Made by a program: the position numbers and the translations under genes. A stretch of DNA of 64,000 bases, from NCBI RefSeq assembly GCF_036017915.1, contig NZ_CP107929.1, forward strand, positions 6,127,001-6,191,000. The letters are read 5' to 3'. This document shows positions 25,686-33,892 of the stretch, piece by piece. The stretch is from Micromonospora sp. NBC_00421. GTDB taxonomy: Bacteria; Actinomycetota; Actinomycetes; Mycobacteriales; Micromonosporaceae. The stretch's first letter is position 1, and the number at the start of each line of letters is the position of its first letter. The notes under the pieces are model-generated. The model saw nothing but the letters and a program-made list of their open reading frames with translations. It searched no databases and had not been told where the DNA came from.

Positions 25686-26153
25686 ATGGTGCCAGTACCC
25701 GACCCGGCGTGGTTCACCGACCGGATCGCCGAAGTCCGCGCCGAGCTGGCGCGCGCCGACACCAAAGCGTCCACGTTGATGGCCGTCGCCGGTGCGGCCG
25801 TGACGGTCGGCGTGGCGATCCTCGCCCGCACTGACCTGCCCGGCCCCGCGCTGGCCGCCGGGGTCACCACCGTCGCCCTGGTCGGCACGGCGGTGGGACT
25901 GCTGGCCGGTGCGGTCCGCCCGTGCCTGGGCGGTGGTCACGGCCTGATCCACTACGCGGCTGCTGCGCCGGGTGACCTGATGACCGAGGCCACCGCCGCA
26001 CCGCTGACCGCCGCCGCCGAACGGGCGCACCACCTCGTGTGGCTGTCCCGCACGGCCATCCGCAAGTACCGGCGGGTCCGCACCGCCGTAGATCTGCTGC
26101 TGGCCGGCCTGGCTGGCACCGCGCTCACTGCCCTGCTCGCCACTCTCGCCTGA
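25686..26153 (+). CDS. Pycsar-effector-like (PycTM/DUF5706) membrane protein
   Basis: 155 residues. An N-terminal helix with ARADTKASTLMAVAGAAVTVGVAIL, a second membrane segment (AAGVTTVALVGTAVGLLAGAV), a cytoplasmic helical pair (LSRTAIRKYRRVRTAV) and a last membrane segment. The ADTKAS start and overall layout match the DUF5706/Pycsar TM effectors, which bind cUMP or cCMP and damage the membrane in anti-phage defence. No nucleotide cyclase gene is adjacent, and the position within a transfer operon suggests a transfer or spread role instead. The ATG has GGAGGG upstream. Confidence 0.7.
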   Translation: MVPVPDPAWFTDRIAEVRAELARADTKASTLMAVAGAAVTVGVAILARTDLPGPALAAGVTTVALVGTAVGLLAGAVRPCLGGGHGLIHYAAAAPGDLMTEATAAPLTAAAERAHHLVWLSRTAIRKYRRVRTAVDLLLAGLAGTALTALLATLA

Positions 26154-26175
26154 CTGATCACGAAGGAGTCGTTTC

Positions 26176-26553
26176 GTGTCGAACACCAGCCCGTCGGGTC
26201 GCACGTTGTTCTCCGGTGCGGATTCCCTGACGGATAACCACGCTTTGATCGAGTGGTGCGAGAGCACCCGCCGAATTCTGCACGCCGCCGCCCTGGAACT
26301 CGGGATTACCGCCAGCGAGTTGGACGCCCGCTTGCGTCGGGTCGGCGGTGGAGCCGTCGTGGTCGGTGGCTTGACCGCGCGGGCGCGTGCCCGGCAGGTC
26401 GCCAAGCCGATCCAGCAGGCCAGTGAGGCTCTGGTGATCGCGAGTCAGTACGTGATCACGGCGAACAACCGGTTCGTCACCGCCTACATGCCCGAGTTGG
26501 AGCAGGTCGGCTACCGGGGCACCCGCCGCCCCGACTTCAAGTTCACCGCCTGA
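26176..26553 (+). CDS. TraA-like small transfer protein
   Basis: 125 residues from GTG with a GAAGGAG site. Pattern GRTLFSGADSLTDNHALIEWCESTRRIL, a central GLTARARARQVAKPIQQASEALVIASQYVITAN and a basic DFKFTA end. Short helical proteins of this layout precede traB in AICE transfer operons and are named TraA in some annotations; I recognise the resemblance only weakly. It is 20 bp from traB. Confidence 0.6.
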   Translation: MSNTSPSGRTLFSGADSLTDNHALIEWCESTRRILHAAALELGITASELDARLRRVGGGAVVVGGLTARARARQVAKPIQQASEALVIASQYVITANNRFVTAYMPELEQVGYRGTRRPDFKFTA

Positions 26554-26573
26554 TCAGGAAGGGAGGAACAGTC

Positions 26574-28508
26574 GTGAAGTCACGGATGCCGAAGAACGGC
26601 GGGATCTCCGACCCGTCCGGGCTGGCCGCTGTGCACACGGTGCGGCTGCCGTTGTGGCCCTACCTCGTCACCCCGACCGGGTCGGTCGGCCTGGCCGTCG
26701 CTACCGGCCTGGCCCACTGGCGATGGGGCGACCAACCCACCTCCATCGGCGCTGCCGCCGCCGGCCTGACCCTCGCCGGCACCGCCCTGACGTCGTTGAC
26801 GTGGCGGGCCGCCGCCGCCCGGGGCATCGTCCGCCGCGCCGTCGCCACCACCACGTGTGTGGCCGGGTCGGTGTGGGCGATCGGCGCGACGATCGCCGGC
26901 CCCTGGTCGTCGCCCTGGTCGGACATGTGGCTGATTGGCGCACCGACGGCGAGCATCGCCATGGCGGTGGTGCGGGTGCTGCGCAATGGCGACGGCGAGG
27001 ATCCGGCCGCCGCTGGTGGTGGGCTGGCTGACGCGGTCAAGAGTCTGCGGAACGCCAGCGTCGCCCGACCCACGATCAAGGGCGCGAAGGCCGCAGCCGC
27101 GGTGACCCTGGAAGCGGGTACGTCGGTGCGGGAACTCGCCGCCGACCGGGCCGCGCTCGCCTCCGCGCTGGATGTGCCGGAGACGGCGGTGCGGGTCATC
27201 CCCGACCCGGACTCTGCCCGACGCGGCCGGCTGGAAGTCGTCCCCGTCGACCAACTCCGCACCATGATCCCCTGGCCCGGCCTGTCCGCCCCCGGCCGAT
27301 CCATCGCCGAACCGATCGTGCTCGGGGTGATGGAAGACGGCGAACCGCTGACCCTGTGGCTGCCAGGCGACCACGCCGCCGGGCGGAACGCGGCGCACTT
27401 CCTGATCGTGGGCATGTCCGGCGCAGGCAAAACCGAAGTCATCCTCAACATCGCCGCCGAAGTCATCTCCCGCACCGACGCCGAACTGTGGCTGGCCGAC
27501 CCCCGCAAGTTCGACCAACTCCCCGCATGGGCCATCCAAGGGGCCGCCCGGACCGCCGGCACCGAAGACGACACGAACGAACTCCTCGAAGACCTCTACA
27601 CCGACATCACCGGCAGGGCACGCCAGATCGGCGCACACGGCCACAAGCAGTGGACCAAGGGTTGCCGGCAATGCCCCCGCTACCGCGTCGCCATCATCGA
27701 CGAAGCCTCCCAAGTCGCCGCCGGGAACCCCCTGGTCACGGAACTCACCGAAGCCGCCCGGTCCGCCGGCATCAGCCTGGTGTTCGGGTTGCAGCGCGCC
27801 AGCCACGACCGGTTCCCCACCTCGGCCCGAGCCAACATCCCCGGATCGATCTGCCTCGGCGTCGACAAAGACGTCGACGCCGGCATGGCCCTGTCCGAGG
27901 CCACCCTCGACGCCGGGGCAATGCCATGGGCATGGAAGAACACCAAGCCGGGCTACCTCTACGCCGAGGTCCCCGGCACCGACACCACCCGCTGGTCAAT
28001 GCCCTGCCGCAGCTACGTCGCCAACGAAGACCACCGCACGCAAGCCGTCGCGCCGTACCTCGGCGGACAACCCACCACCGGCCCCACCCACCCGGAGCCA
28101 GCGCGCCCGGCACCCCACCCCCGCCCGCAGCCCATCCCGACCGACAACGACAGCGACCACGACGACGAACCCAACCAGGCCATCAACCCCAACGACCCAC
28201 CCGACAACGTCGACCCCGCCGAACCGATCCGCATCCCACCCGGCATGCCCCGCATCCCCCTCGGACTCCGCCAACCCGCGATGAGCACCGATGAGGCGTA
28301 CGAGCACCTACGCGGGCACCTGCACGACCTACACGACGCGGGCGTCAACGTCGTGCGACCCGGGGACCTCGGTGACGTCATCGCCGCTACCGGCCTGTCC
28401 GGCGACTGGGTACGCAAGGCACTCGGCCGACTCTCCACCGGCCCCGACGCCATGCTCCGCAAGACCGACCGGGGCACCTACAAGATCCGCATCCCCGAAC
28501 CGGCGTAA
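26574..28508 (+). CDS. traB: FtsK/SpoIIIE-type DNA translocase TraB
   Basis: 644 residues. The conjugation motor: it moves double-stranded DNA between mycelial cells. Two or three N-terminal membrane helices (LALA-type segments, residues about 25-125), a motor domain with Walker A GMSGAGKTE (about 280-288) and Walker B YRVAIIDEAS (about 373), a Pro/Asp linker (500-555), and a C-terminal winged helix (LGDVIAATGLSGDWVRKALGRL) expected to read short clt repeats. The gene starts at GTG 26574 with GGGAGGA. The repeat cluster directly after the stop is the expected target. Confidence 0.93.
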   Translation: MKSRMPKNGGISDPSGLAAVHTVRLPLWPYLVTPTGSVGLAVATGLAHWRWGDQPTSIGAAAAGLTLAGTALTSLTWRAAAARGIVRRAVATTTCVAGSVWAIGATIAGPWSSPWSDMWLIGAPTASIAMAVVRVLRNGDGEDPAAAGGGLADAVKSLRNASVARPTIKGAKAAAAVTLEAGTSVRELAADRAALASALDVPETAVRVIPDPDSARRGRLEVVPVDQLRTMIPWPGLSAPGRSIAEPIVLGVMEDGEPLTLWLPGDHAAGRNAAHFLIVGMSGAGKTEVILNIAAEVISRTDAELWLADPRKFDQLPAWAIQGAARTAGTEDDTNELLEDLYTDITGRARQIGAHGHKQWTKGCRQCPRYRVAIIDEASQVAAGNPLVTELTEAARSAGISLVFGLQRASHDRFPTSARANIPGSICLGVDKDVDAGMALSEATLDAGAMPWAWKNTKPGYLYAEVPGTDTTRWSMPCRSYVANEDHRTQAVAPYLGGQPTTGPTHPEPARPAPHPRPQPIPTDNDSDHDDEPNQAINPNDPPDNVDPAEPIRIPPGMPRIPLGLRQPAMSTDEAYEHLRGHLHDLHDAGVNVVRPGDLGDVIAATGLSGDWVRKALGRLSTGPDAMLRKTDRGTYKIRIPEPA

Positions 28509-28527
28509 CCCACCGTCACCACACCCG

Positions 28528-28622
28528 GGGGTCGTCCGGACGGTCCGGACCGTCCGGACGACCCCACCAGGGTCCAAGTAGGAAGCCGTCCGGACGCCAC
28601 CATCCGGACCGTCCGGACGGCC
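28528..28622. repeat. Candidate clt: clustered GTCCGGAC repeats after traB
   Basis: Five copies of the palindromic 8-mer GTCCGGAC (28534, 28543, 28552, 28588 and 28611) and one ATCCGGAC (28602). The first three and the last two are phased at 9 bp. The first three lie within a perfect 38-bp palindrome (28528-28565). Streptomyces TraB proteins recognise clusters of 8-bp repeats near traB, so this is the likely transfer locus. The palindrome might also act as a traB terminator. Confidence 0.65.
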
Positions 28623-28689
28623 CCCGCCACCCTCATGCCATCGCAGCCCGTAACCGACATTGCCCGCGCATACCCACCGGGAGAACCCC

Positions 28690-28917
28690 ATGCTGACCGT
28701 CGCCGCGCTCGTCCTGGGCGCGCTACTCGGCCTGATCCTCGGCGTGCCGCTCGGCCGTCGCGTCGAACGCGTCGCCTGGTACGCCGACGCCACCCTCGCC
28801 CGCGCCCGCATGACCGGATGGCTCCTGCGCGACCTCAGCGGCTGGCTGCTGGCCGTCGTGGTGGTCGTGGCCGTCGTCGTGTTCGTGGTCTGGGCGCTGT
28901 TGCGGCCCCACCGCTAA
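28690..28917 (+). CDS. Small two-helix membrane protein
   Basis: 75 residues. Two membrane segments (TVAALVLGALLGLILGVPLG and WLLAVVVVVAVVVFVVWALL) flank a basic helix (RRVERVAWYADATLARARM). GGGAG lies 8 nt before the ATG. Its place between traB and the replication genes suggests a transfer or spread accessory. Unknown family. Confidence 0.6.
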   Translation: MLTVAALVLGALLGLILGVPLGRRVERVAWYADATLARARMTGWLLRDLSGWLLAVVVVVAVVVFVVWALLRPHR

Positions 28918-29013
28918 CACCTCTGAACGGCGCGCTTCGCGCTCTCACCCCCGAATGGCCAGTGCCGCCCGGCGCTGGCCATCGTCACGCCGCACCCGGG
29001 AAGGAGCGGCCTG

Positions 29014-30078
29014 ATGTTCCTACACGGCACCCGGTGCGGGCACTGGATCGGCACGGAACGGCGCTACTGCCACCACCCCGGCGGTGTCCGCCCCTACCTG
29101 CAAGGGCCACGCTGCCCGGCCCACACCCCCAACGCCCTGGCCGGACGGCCCGAGCCCCCATCGACGTCCCTGAACGAACCCGAGAGGAGCGCCATGCCCG
29201 ACACGTCTCCGCTGGTCGCCGCCGCCCTCACCTACGCCCGTCGCGGGTGGCCGGTGTTCATGCTCGCCCGCTCGAAACGACCCGTCGCCAACTGCCAGCC
29301 CTGCGCCGACGCCGGCCCCGACCACGACCGGGAAGGCTGCGTGTGCCTGACCTGCCACGGCTTCTACGCCGCGAGCACCGACCCGGCACGGGTCGCCGCG
29401 ATCGTGGCAGCCGTGCCGCGCGGGCAACTCGCCATGCGCACCGGGGCCGCGTCCGGGACGGTGGTCGTGGACGTAGACCCACGGCACGGTGGTCACAACA
29501 GCATGGCCGCGCTCATCGCCGAAGGACTCCTACCCCGCACTCGTTACGCCGCTACCGGGTCCGACGGGCTGCACCTGTACTACCGGCACCCCGGAATCTC
29601 GGTGATCTCCCGGCCGATGCCCGGTCGGCACGGCATCGACATCAAGGCCGATGGCGGCTACGTGGTGCTGCCGCCGAGCAGACACCAGCGCACCGGCCGC
29701 CCGTACCGGTGGGCTGACGGCGAACACGACCTGATTGAGATGGCCCCCGCCCTGCTCGACGCCTGCCAGGCCACACCGACCCGCACCGTCAGCGACACGA
29801 CCAGGTCGACCCGCACGCCCGGGGGAGGGGCCATCTCATCCCCTGACGCGTTGCTCGCCTCCATCCTGGCCACCGTCGCCGCCGCCCCCAAGGGACGCCA
29901 CCGCGTGACCCTCTACGGCGCCGCCCGAGGCGTCGCCCGGATGGTCGCCGCCGGGGCCATCAGCCACGCCGACGCGGTTGTCGCTCTCACCGACACCGGC
30001 CGCGCCGCCCAGCAGACCGAACGCGAAATCCGCGGTGCCATCACCGGCGGATTCCGAGACGAAGGAGTTGCCCCATGA
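29014..30078 (+). CDS. Bifunctional DNA primase/polymerase (Prim-Pol) with N-terminal Cys/His module
   Basis: 354 residues. From about residue 61 it is an archaeo-eukaryotic-type Prim-Pol: GWPVFML, a zinc-like Cys cluster (NCQPCADAG, CVCLTCHGF), the catalytic VVVDVDPRHGG (about 152-162), TGSDGLHLYYRHP and GIDIKADGGYVVLPPS. The first 60 residues, with HGTRCGHWIGTERRYCHH and GPRCPAH, look like a separate small zinc protein fused in frame. Both ATG 29014 (GGAAGGAG) and ATG 29194 (GAGAGGAG) have strong ribosome sites, so two products are possible. It overlaps the next gene by ATGA. Confidence 0.87.
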   Translation: MFLHGTRCGHWIGTERRYCHHPGGVRPYLQGPRCPAHTPNALAGRPEPPSTSLNEPERSAMPDTSPLVAAALTYARRGWPVFMLARSKRPVANCQPCADAGPDHDREGCVCLTCHGFYAASTDPARVAAIVAAVPRGQLAMRTGAASGTVVVDVDPRHGGHNSMAALIAEGLLPRTRYAATGSDGLHLYYRHPGISVISRPMPGRHGIDIKADGGYVVLPPSRHQRTGRPYRWADGEHDLIEMAPALLDACQATPTRTVSDTTRSTRTPGGGAISSPDALLASILATVAAAPKGRHRVTLYGAARGVARMVAAGAISHADAVVALTDTGRAAQQTEREIRGAITGGFRDEGVAP

Positions 30079-31382
30079 GCCACGCCGACCAGGTCGACGG
30101 TGCCGCGATCCTCGACGCCGTTCATGCCGCGCTGACCCGCTACGTCGTCCTGCCCTCCACCGAGGCAGTCGACGCGGTGGCGCTGTGGGTTGCAGCCACC
30201 CACGCCCAGGCCGCGTGGGCGCACGCGCCCCGGCTGGTCATCCGCGCGCCGGAACGGCGCTGCGGCAAGTCCCGCCTCCTCGACGTAGTCGAGAGCACCT
30301 GCCACAACCCGCTCATCACCGTCAACGCCTCGCCGGCCGCCGTCTACCGCGCGATCGGCACTGACAACCCGCCCACCCTGCTCATCGATGAGGCCGACAC
30401 CATCTTCGGCGGGAAGAACGCCGACGCCAACGAAGACCTACGCGGCCTGCTCAACGCCGGTCACCAGCGCAACCGGCCCACCATCCGATGGGACAACAAC
30501 ACCCGCAGCCTGGAGAAGATCCCCACCTTCGCCATGGCTGCGCTCGCCGGCATCGGCGCGATGCCCGACACCATCGAAGACCGCGCCGTGGTCGTGCGGA
30601 TGCGCCGACGAGCCGCCGGGGAGAAGGTCGCCCCGTACCGGATGCGCCGCGACGGCCCGCCGCTGCGCGCCCTCGCCGAGCAGCTCGCCGCGTGGCTACG
30701 CCCACACCTGACTGCCCTGGAAGCCGCCGAACCCGCCATGCCCCTGGAAGACCGCGCCGCCGACACCTGGGAACCCCTTATCGCCGTTGCCGACCTGGCG
30801 GGCGGCACCTGGCCCGCCCGCGCCCGCAAAGCCGCCGACATCCTCACCACTGAGCACACCGACACCGCCGCCGCATCCGACCGCATCCGGCTCCTCGCGG
30901 ACTGCCGCACCGCCTTCGGTGATCTCGACGCCATCCCGACCAGCGTCCTGCTCGACCGACTCCGCGCCGACCCCGAAGCACCCTGGGCCGACTACGGCCC
31001 CGCCGGACTTACCGCCGTCAAGCTCGGCACCCTGCTGCGCGAGTACGACATAACCTCGGCGAACATCCGCTTTCCCGCCCCGATCGGCCAGGTCAAGGGC
31101 TACCAGCGACACGCGTTCATCGACGCGTGGACCCGGTATTGCCCCCTGCCCGACCCCACCCCCGCACCCGCGCCGTCCCACCCGTCCCACCCGTCCCTGC
31201 CCAGCTCAACCCCGGGACGGCACAACCCGTGGGACGGCACGACCCGTCCCAACCACCACCCCCACCGGGACGGGTCAACCCGTCCCGCCCTCCAAGCCGT
31301 CCCGCCCCTGACGAGCGCAGGGACGGGTGGGACGGGTGGGACGGACACCCCCCGCAACCACGCCAACGGTGGTGCGGCATGA
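30075..31382 (+). CDS. DUF3631 ATPase, replication helicase-like
   Basis: 435 residues. P-loop RAPERRCGKSRLLD (about residues 57-70) and Walker B TLLIDEADTIFGG (about 101-113) precede the conserved DUF3631 core (RGLLNAGHQRNRPTIRWDNN, IPTFAMAALAGIGAMPDTIEDRAV). Such proteins pair with Prim-Pol in AICEs and plasmids as a replicative helicase-like partner. The last about 70 residues are low-complexity Pro/His/Ser because the DNA there is a repeat cluster. Coupled by ATGA to the Prim-Pol gene and to xis. Confidence 0.87.
   Translation: MSHADQVDGAAILDAVHAALTRYVVLPSTEAVDAVALWVAATHAQAAWAHAPRLVIRAPERRCGKSRLLDVVESTCHNPLITVNASPAAVYRAIGTDNPPTLLIDEADTIFGGKNADANEDLRGLLNAGHQRNRPTIRWDNNTRSLEKIPTFAMAALAGIGAMPDTIEDRAVVVRMRRRAAGEKVAPYRMRRDGPPLRALAEQLAAWLRPHLTALEAAEPAMPLEDRAADTWEPLIAVADLAGGTWPARARKAADILTTEHTDTAAASDRIRLLADCRTAFGDLDAIPTSVLLDRLRADPEAPWADYGPAGLTAVKLGTLLREYDITSANIRFPAPIGQVKGYQRHAFIDAWTRYCPLPDPTPAPAPSHPSHPSLPSSTPGRHNPWDGTTRPNHHPHRDGSTRPALQAVPPLTSAGTGGTGGTDTPRNHANGGAA
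31173..31344. repeat. Iteron-like CGTCCC/GGGACG repeats at the end of the DUF3631 gene
   Basis: Twelve copies of CGTCCC or its complement GGGACG in about 170 bp, many extended to CCCGTCCC/GGGACGGG and some phased at 9 bp (GGGACGGGTGGGACGGGTGG). The encoded tail is disordered, so selection is probably on the DNA. Candidate replication origin or second transfer locus. Confidence 0.55.
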
Positions 31383-31627
31383 CTAACCGCCTCGGCCCAG
31401 CGATGGGAGGACACCCGTCGGTGAAGACCTCGGCTGGCAAAGCCCTCTACCGGATCACCGAAGCCATGGGCCTACTCAGCATGAGCCGCACCGTCATCTA
31501 CCAGGAGATGCGCGCCGGTCGACTCCGCTACGTCCGCCAGGGCAGCGACCGCCGCATCACTGCTGCCGCCATCACCGAATACGTCGCGCTGCTAGAGCGG
31601 GAGACCGCACAAGGAGTTGCCGCCTGA
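31379..31627 (+). CDS. xis: Excisionase (helix-turn-helix)
   Basis: 82 residues. ALYRITEAMGLLSMSRTVIYQEMRAGRLRYV and QGSDRRITAAAITEYVALLE form the MerR/Xis winged helix. It starts at ATG 31379 overlapping the DUF3631 stop; a later GTG at 31421 would remove 14 residues. It ends in a TGATG overlap with int. Controls the direction of site-specific recombination. Confidence 0.88.
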   Translation: MTNRLGPAMGGHPSVKTSAGKALYRITEAMGLLSMSRTVIYQEMRAGRLRYVRQGSDRRITAAAITEYVALLERETAQGVAA

Positions 31628-32790
31628 TGAGCAAGCGTCGAAGCCGTGGCGACGGCGGATTGCACTGGGACGAAGCCCGTCAACGCTGGATCGCATCCGT
31701 CACCACCGGCTACACCCCCGCCGGGAAGCGCATCGTCCGCCGAGGCAGCGGCAAGACCAAGACTGAGGCCAAGGCGAAGCTCAAGGAGGTGCTGCGCGAC
31801 CACGAAGACGGCCTGACCATCGCCCCCCAGGGGTTCACCGTTGCCGATGCGGTCAATGACTGGCTAGCGTACGGCCTCAGCGGCGTGGCCAAGGGCACCG
31901 TCGACAAGAACGGGTATCTCTGCCGGGGGCACATCATTCCCGCTCTCGGCGCTCGCAAGCTGCGCGATCTGGGCGCCGAGGACATCGACCGATGGTTGGC
32001 GGACAAGTCCAAGACGCTGAGTACCCGCACGCTTCGGGACCTGCATGCCTGCCTGAATCGTGTGGTGAACCGGGCTATGGCCCGTGACAAGGTCAAGCGA
32101 AACGTGGTGGCGCTCTGCGCGACTCCGAAGGGGCAGCAGGGCCGGCCGTCGAAGTCGCTGACGCTCGACCAGGCCAAGACGCTGCTCAGCGCTGCCGAGG
32201 ACACCCGGCTATACGCCTACGTCGTGCTGTCTCTGCTGACGGGTGCGCGGACCGAGGAACTACGGGCGCTCACCTGGGAACACGTCGACCTCGACGGCCG
32301 ACCCGATGCCGACCCGCCCGTGCCGCCCTCCATCTCGGTATGGCACTCGGTGCGTGCCGGTGGTGACACCAAGACCAGGAAGTCCCGGCGCACCTTGGCG
32401 CTGCCGCTCCGGTGCGTGACCGCACTCCGACGACACCGTTCATTGCAGGACCGAGAGCGAGAGAAGGCCGGGAATGGCTGGCAGTCTCGGAACCTCGTGT
32501 TCGCGAACGTGGTCGGCGGTGCCCTGGACGCGGCCAACGTGCGGCGAGCATTCCGCCGGGTGGCGAACAAGGCGGGACTCACGGCTGCGGACTGGACGCC
32601 GCGTGAACTCCGGCACAGCTTCGTGTCCGTCCTGTCCAGCAGCGGCGTCAGTCTGGAGGACATCGCCGATCTCTGCGGACACTCCGGCACCACGGTCACG
32701 GAGAAGATCTACCGGCACCAGCTCCGGCCCGTGCTTCTCAGCGGCGCGGTCGCCATGGACCGCATCTTCGCTATCACCTCTGAGAGGTAA
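31627..32790 (+). CDS. int: Tyrosine recombinase integrase of element 2
   Basis: 387 residues. An N-terminal arm-binding domain (GDGGLHWDEARQRWIASVTTG), then a core-binding domain, then a catalytic domain with Arg in TGARTEELRAL (about 206), Lys in KTRKSRR, His and Arg in RELRHSF (about 328), His in CGHSG (about 351) and Tyr in KIYRHQ (about 361). It differs throughout from the element 1 integrase yet uses the same tRNA site. The attachment site lies about 820 bp downstream, farther than in element 1, because two small leftward genes are in between. Confidence 0.95.
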   Translation: MSKRRSRGDGGLHWDEARQRWIASVTTGYTPAGKRIVRRGSGKTKTEAKAKLKEVLRDHEDGLTIAPQGFTVADAVNDWLAYGLSGVAKGTVDKNGYLCRGHIIPALGARKLRDLGAEDIDRWLADKSKTLSTRTLRDLHACLNRVVNRAMARDKVKRNVVALCATPKGQQGRPSKSLTLDQAKTLLSAAEDTRLYAYVVLSLLTGARTEELRALTWEHVDLDGRPDADPPVPPSISVWHSVRAGGDTKTRKSRRTLALPLRCVTALRRHRSLQDREREKAGNGWQSRNLVFANVVGGALDAANVRRAFRRVANKAGLTAADWTPRELRHSFVSVLSSSGVSLEDIADLCGHSGTTVTEKIYRHQLRPVLLSGAVAMDRIFAITSER

Positions 32791-32793
32791 GGC

Positions 32794-32831
32794 GGGGTGC
32801 CCTGTCCTGCGGTAACAGAACAGGGCACCCC
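32794..32831. terminator. Bidirectional terminator after int
   Basis: A perfect 12-bp stem (32794-32805 with 32820-32831), a 14-nt loop, followed by TTCTT on the int side. It sits between int and the convergent small membrane-protein gene. Confidence 0.8.
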
Positions 32832-32844
32832 TTCTTGCGACTTG

Positions 32845-33183
32845 CTACTGAACGAGCTTGTGAAGCTTGTTGGCCACCACCAGGGCAGTCGTGACGAGGG
32901 CGACAACGCCTGCGGCGATGCCGAGCGCCACGCTAGGGCTAAATCCGAGAGCTTCGTTGGTCTGCATTGCGACGGTCAGTCCTGAGACGACGGCCGCCAA
33001 CAGTCCGACTACCGAAGTGATCAGGAGGATCAGGAGGTCACGTGCCGTCAGCAGGTAACGATCTTCGCTGCCTGTTCGGCTGCCGCTCCGGTTCCTCTCC
33101 TTGGAGAGCCGGGGTAGGGGCACGCGGGAAGGGCTAGGCTTCGTCGCGCGCGTAGCTGTCTTTCGAGGGCTGTTCTGGGCCAT
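32845..33183 (-). CDS. Small two-helix membrane protein
   Basis: 112 residues. A basic, Ser/Arg-rich N-terminal 40 residues precede two membrane segments (LLILLITSVVGLLAAVVSGLTVA and SVALGIAAGVVALVTTALVV). No known family. It ends against the int terminator. Possibly an accessory or immunity function of the element; nothing in the sequence decides this. Confidence 0.55.
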   Translation of the reverse strand: MAQNSPRKTATRATKPSPSRVPLPRLSKERNRSGSRTGSEDRYLLTARDLLILLITSVVGLLAAVVSGLTVAMQTNEALGFSPSVALGIAAGVVALVTTALVVANKLHKLVQ

Positions 33184-33192
33184 CTGCTCTCT

Positions 33193-33543
33193 CTACCGGT
33201 CGTAGTAACACTTACCTCGGACGAGAAGTTCCCAGCCGGGGGGTGTCGCCTGTCCGGTTACCGCCGGATCGACGCAGTCTGGGTTCTTCTGCCCTGGATA
33301 ACGAGTTACGTTCGTGACCGTGACGTGGAGGATGCCACTATGGGGTGTGTGATGCGGGTAACTTGCCCCGTAGCTCGTGCAAGATTTTCTCGTTAAAGCA
33401 GCCGAGGGTGGACCGATCTGCTGGGACTGGTGCACGCCTCGGACAGAACGGCTCCCTGTTACCGCAGGGGGCCGTTCGCCCTCCCTCGGCCGGGAGCGGG
33501 CGGCAGAGCAGCCTTGCCTCGTGACCCGTTGGGCGGTAGTCAC
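33193..33543 (-). CDS. Doubtful small protein near the right end of element 2
   Basis: Up to 116 residues. Only the last about 45 ([34 protein letters not shown]) read like protein, and no good start is visible for that part. The upstream portion is composition-driven and overlaps the terminal direct repeat. It lies 9 nt before the next leftward gene. Confidence 0.25.
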   Translation of the reverse strand: MTTAQRVTRQGCSAARSRPREGERPPAVTGSRSVRGVHQSQQIGPPSAALTRKSCTSYGASYPHHTPHSGILHVTVTNVTRYPGQKNPDCVDPAVTGQATPPGWELLVRGKCYYDR

Positions 33544-33558
33544 TCAATTGGTCACTCA
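33539..33558 (+). repeat. Terminal direct repeat of element 2, right copy
   Basis: GTCACTCAATTGGTCACTCA, 18 of 20 positions identical to 19635-19654. It lies immediately before the tRNA terminator hairpin, in the same position as the GCTGTAC repeat at the right end of element 1. Confidence 0.5.
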
Positions 33559-33567
33559 GGATGCACT

Positions 33568-33600
33568 AGAGGGCACATCCATCGATCGGATGTGCCCTCT
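33568..33600 (-). terminator. Terminator of the intact tRNA-Pro gene
   Basis: A 13-bp perfect stem (AGAGGGCACATCC / GGATGTGCCCTCT) around a 7-nt loop, 4 nt past the tRNA CCA end in the tRNA direction. Its stem is the same as at 19454-19486, but not as at 10061-10091. Confidence 0.75.
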
Positions 33601-33604
33601 TACC

Positions 33605-33681
<77 letters not shown>

Positions 33682-33812
33682 AGGCGTGCGGTGAAATAGT
33701 AGCCCACCCGCTCCGCCGATCAAACTCGGTACCCCCGGCCCCGGCCTCCCGCTGGCCGGGGTGACTTCACAGCCCGGCTCCACCCCGCCGCTGACCAGCT
33801 CATCCCGCCAGT

Positions 33813-33883
33813 TCCATGATCAGGTTGCGTTTTTGCGCAGAGGTGACGGCGTGTCGTCTCCATTTCCGCAACCTGATCATGGA
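33813..33883. repeat. Long inverted repeat (CCATGATC family, copy 2)
   Basis: Perfect 17-nt arms, 33813-33829 and 33867-33883 (TCCATGATCAGGTTGCG and its complement). Outer CCCGCC/GGGCGG and CTGACC/GGTCAG pairings extend it to about 33791-33897. It overlaps the stop of the metallophosphoesterase gene and probably terminates it. It shares the CCATGATC core and 3'-end location with 2893-2966. Confidence 0.7.
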
Positions 33884-33892
33884 GCGGGCGGG

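Noticed and set aside
25686..26153. A complete Pycsar defence system
   Set aside because: No pyrimidine cyclase gene lies beside the effector-like gene. Flanking genes belong to the transfer module.
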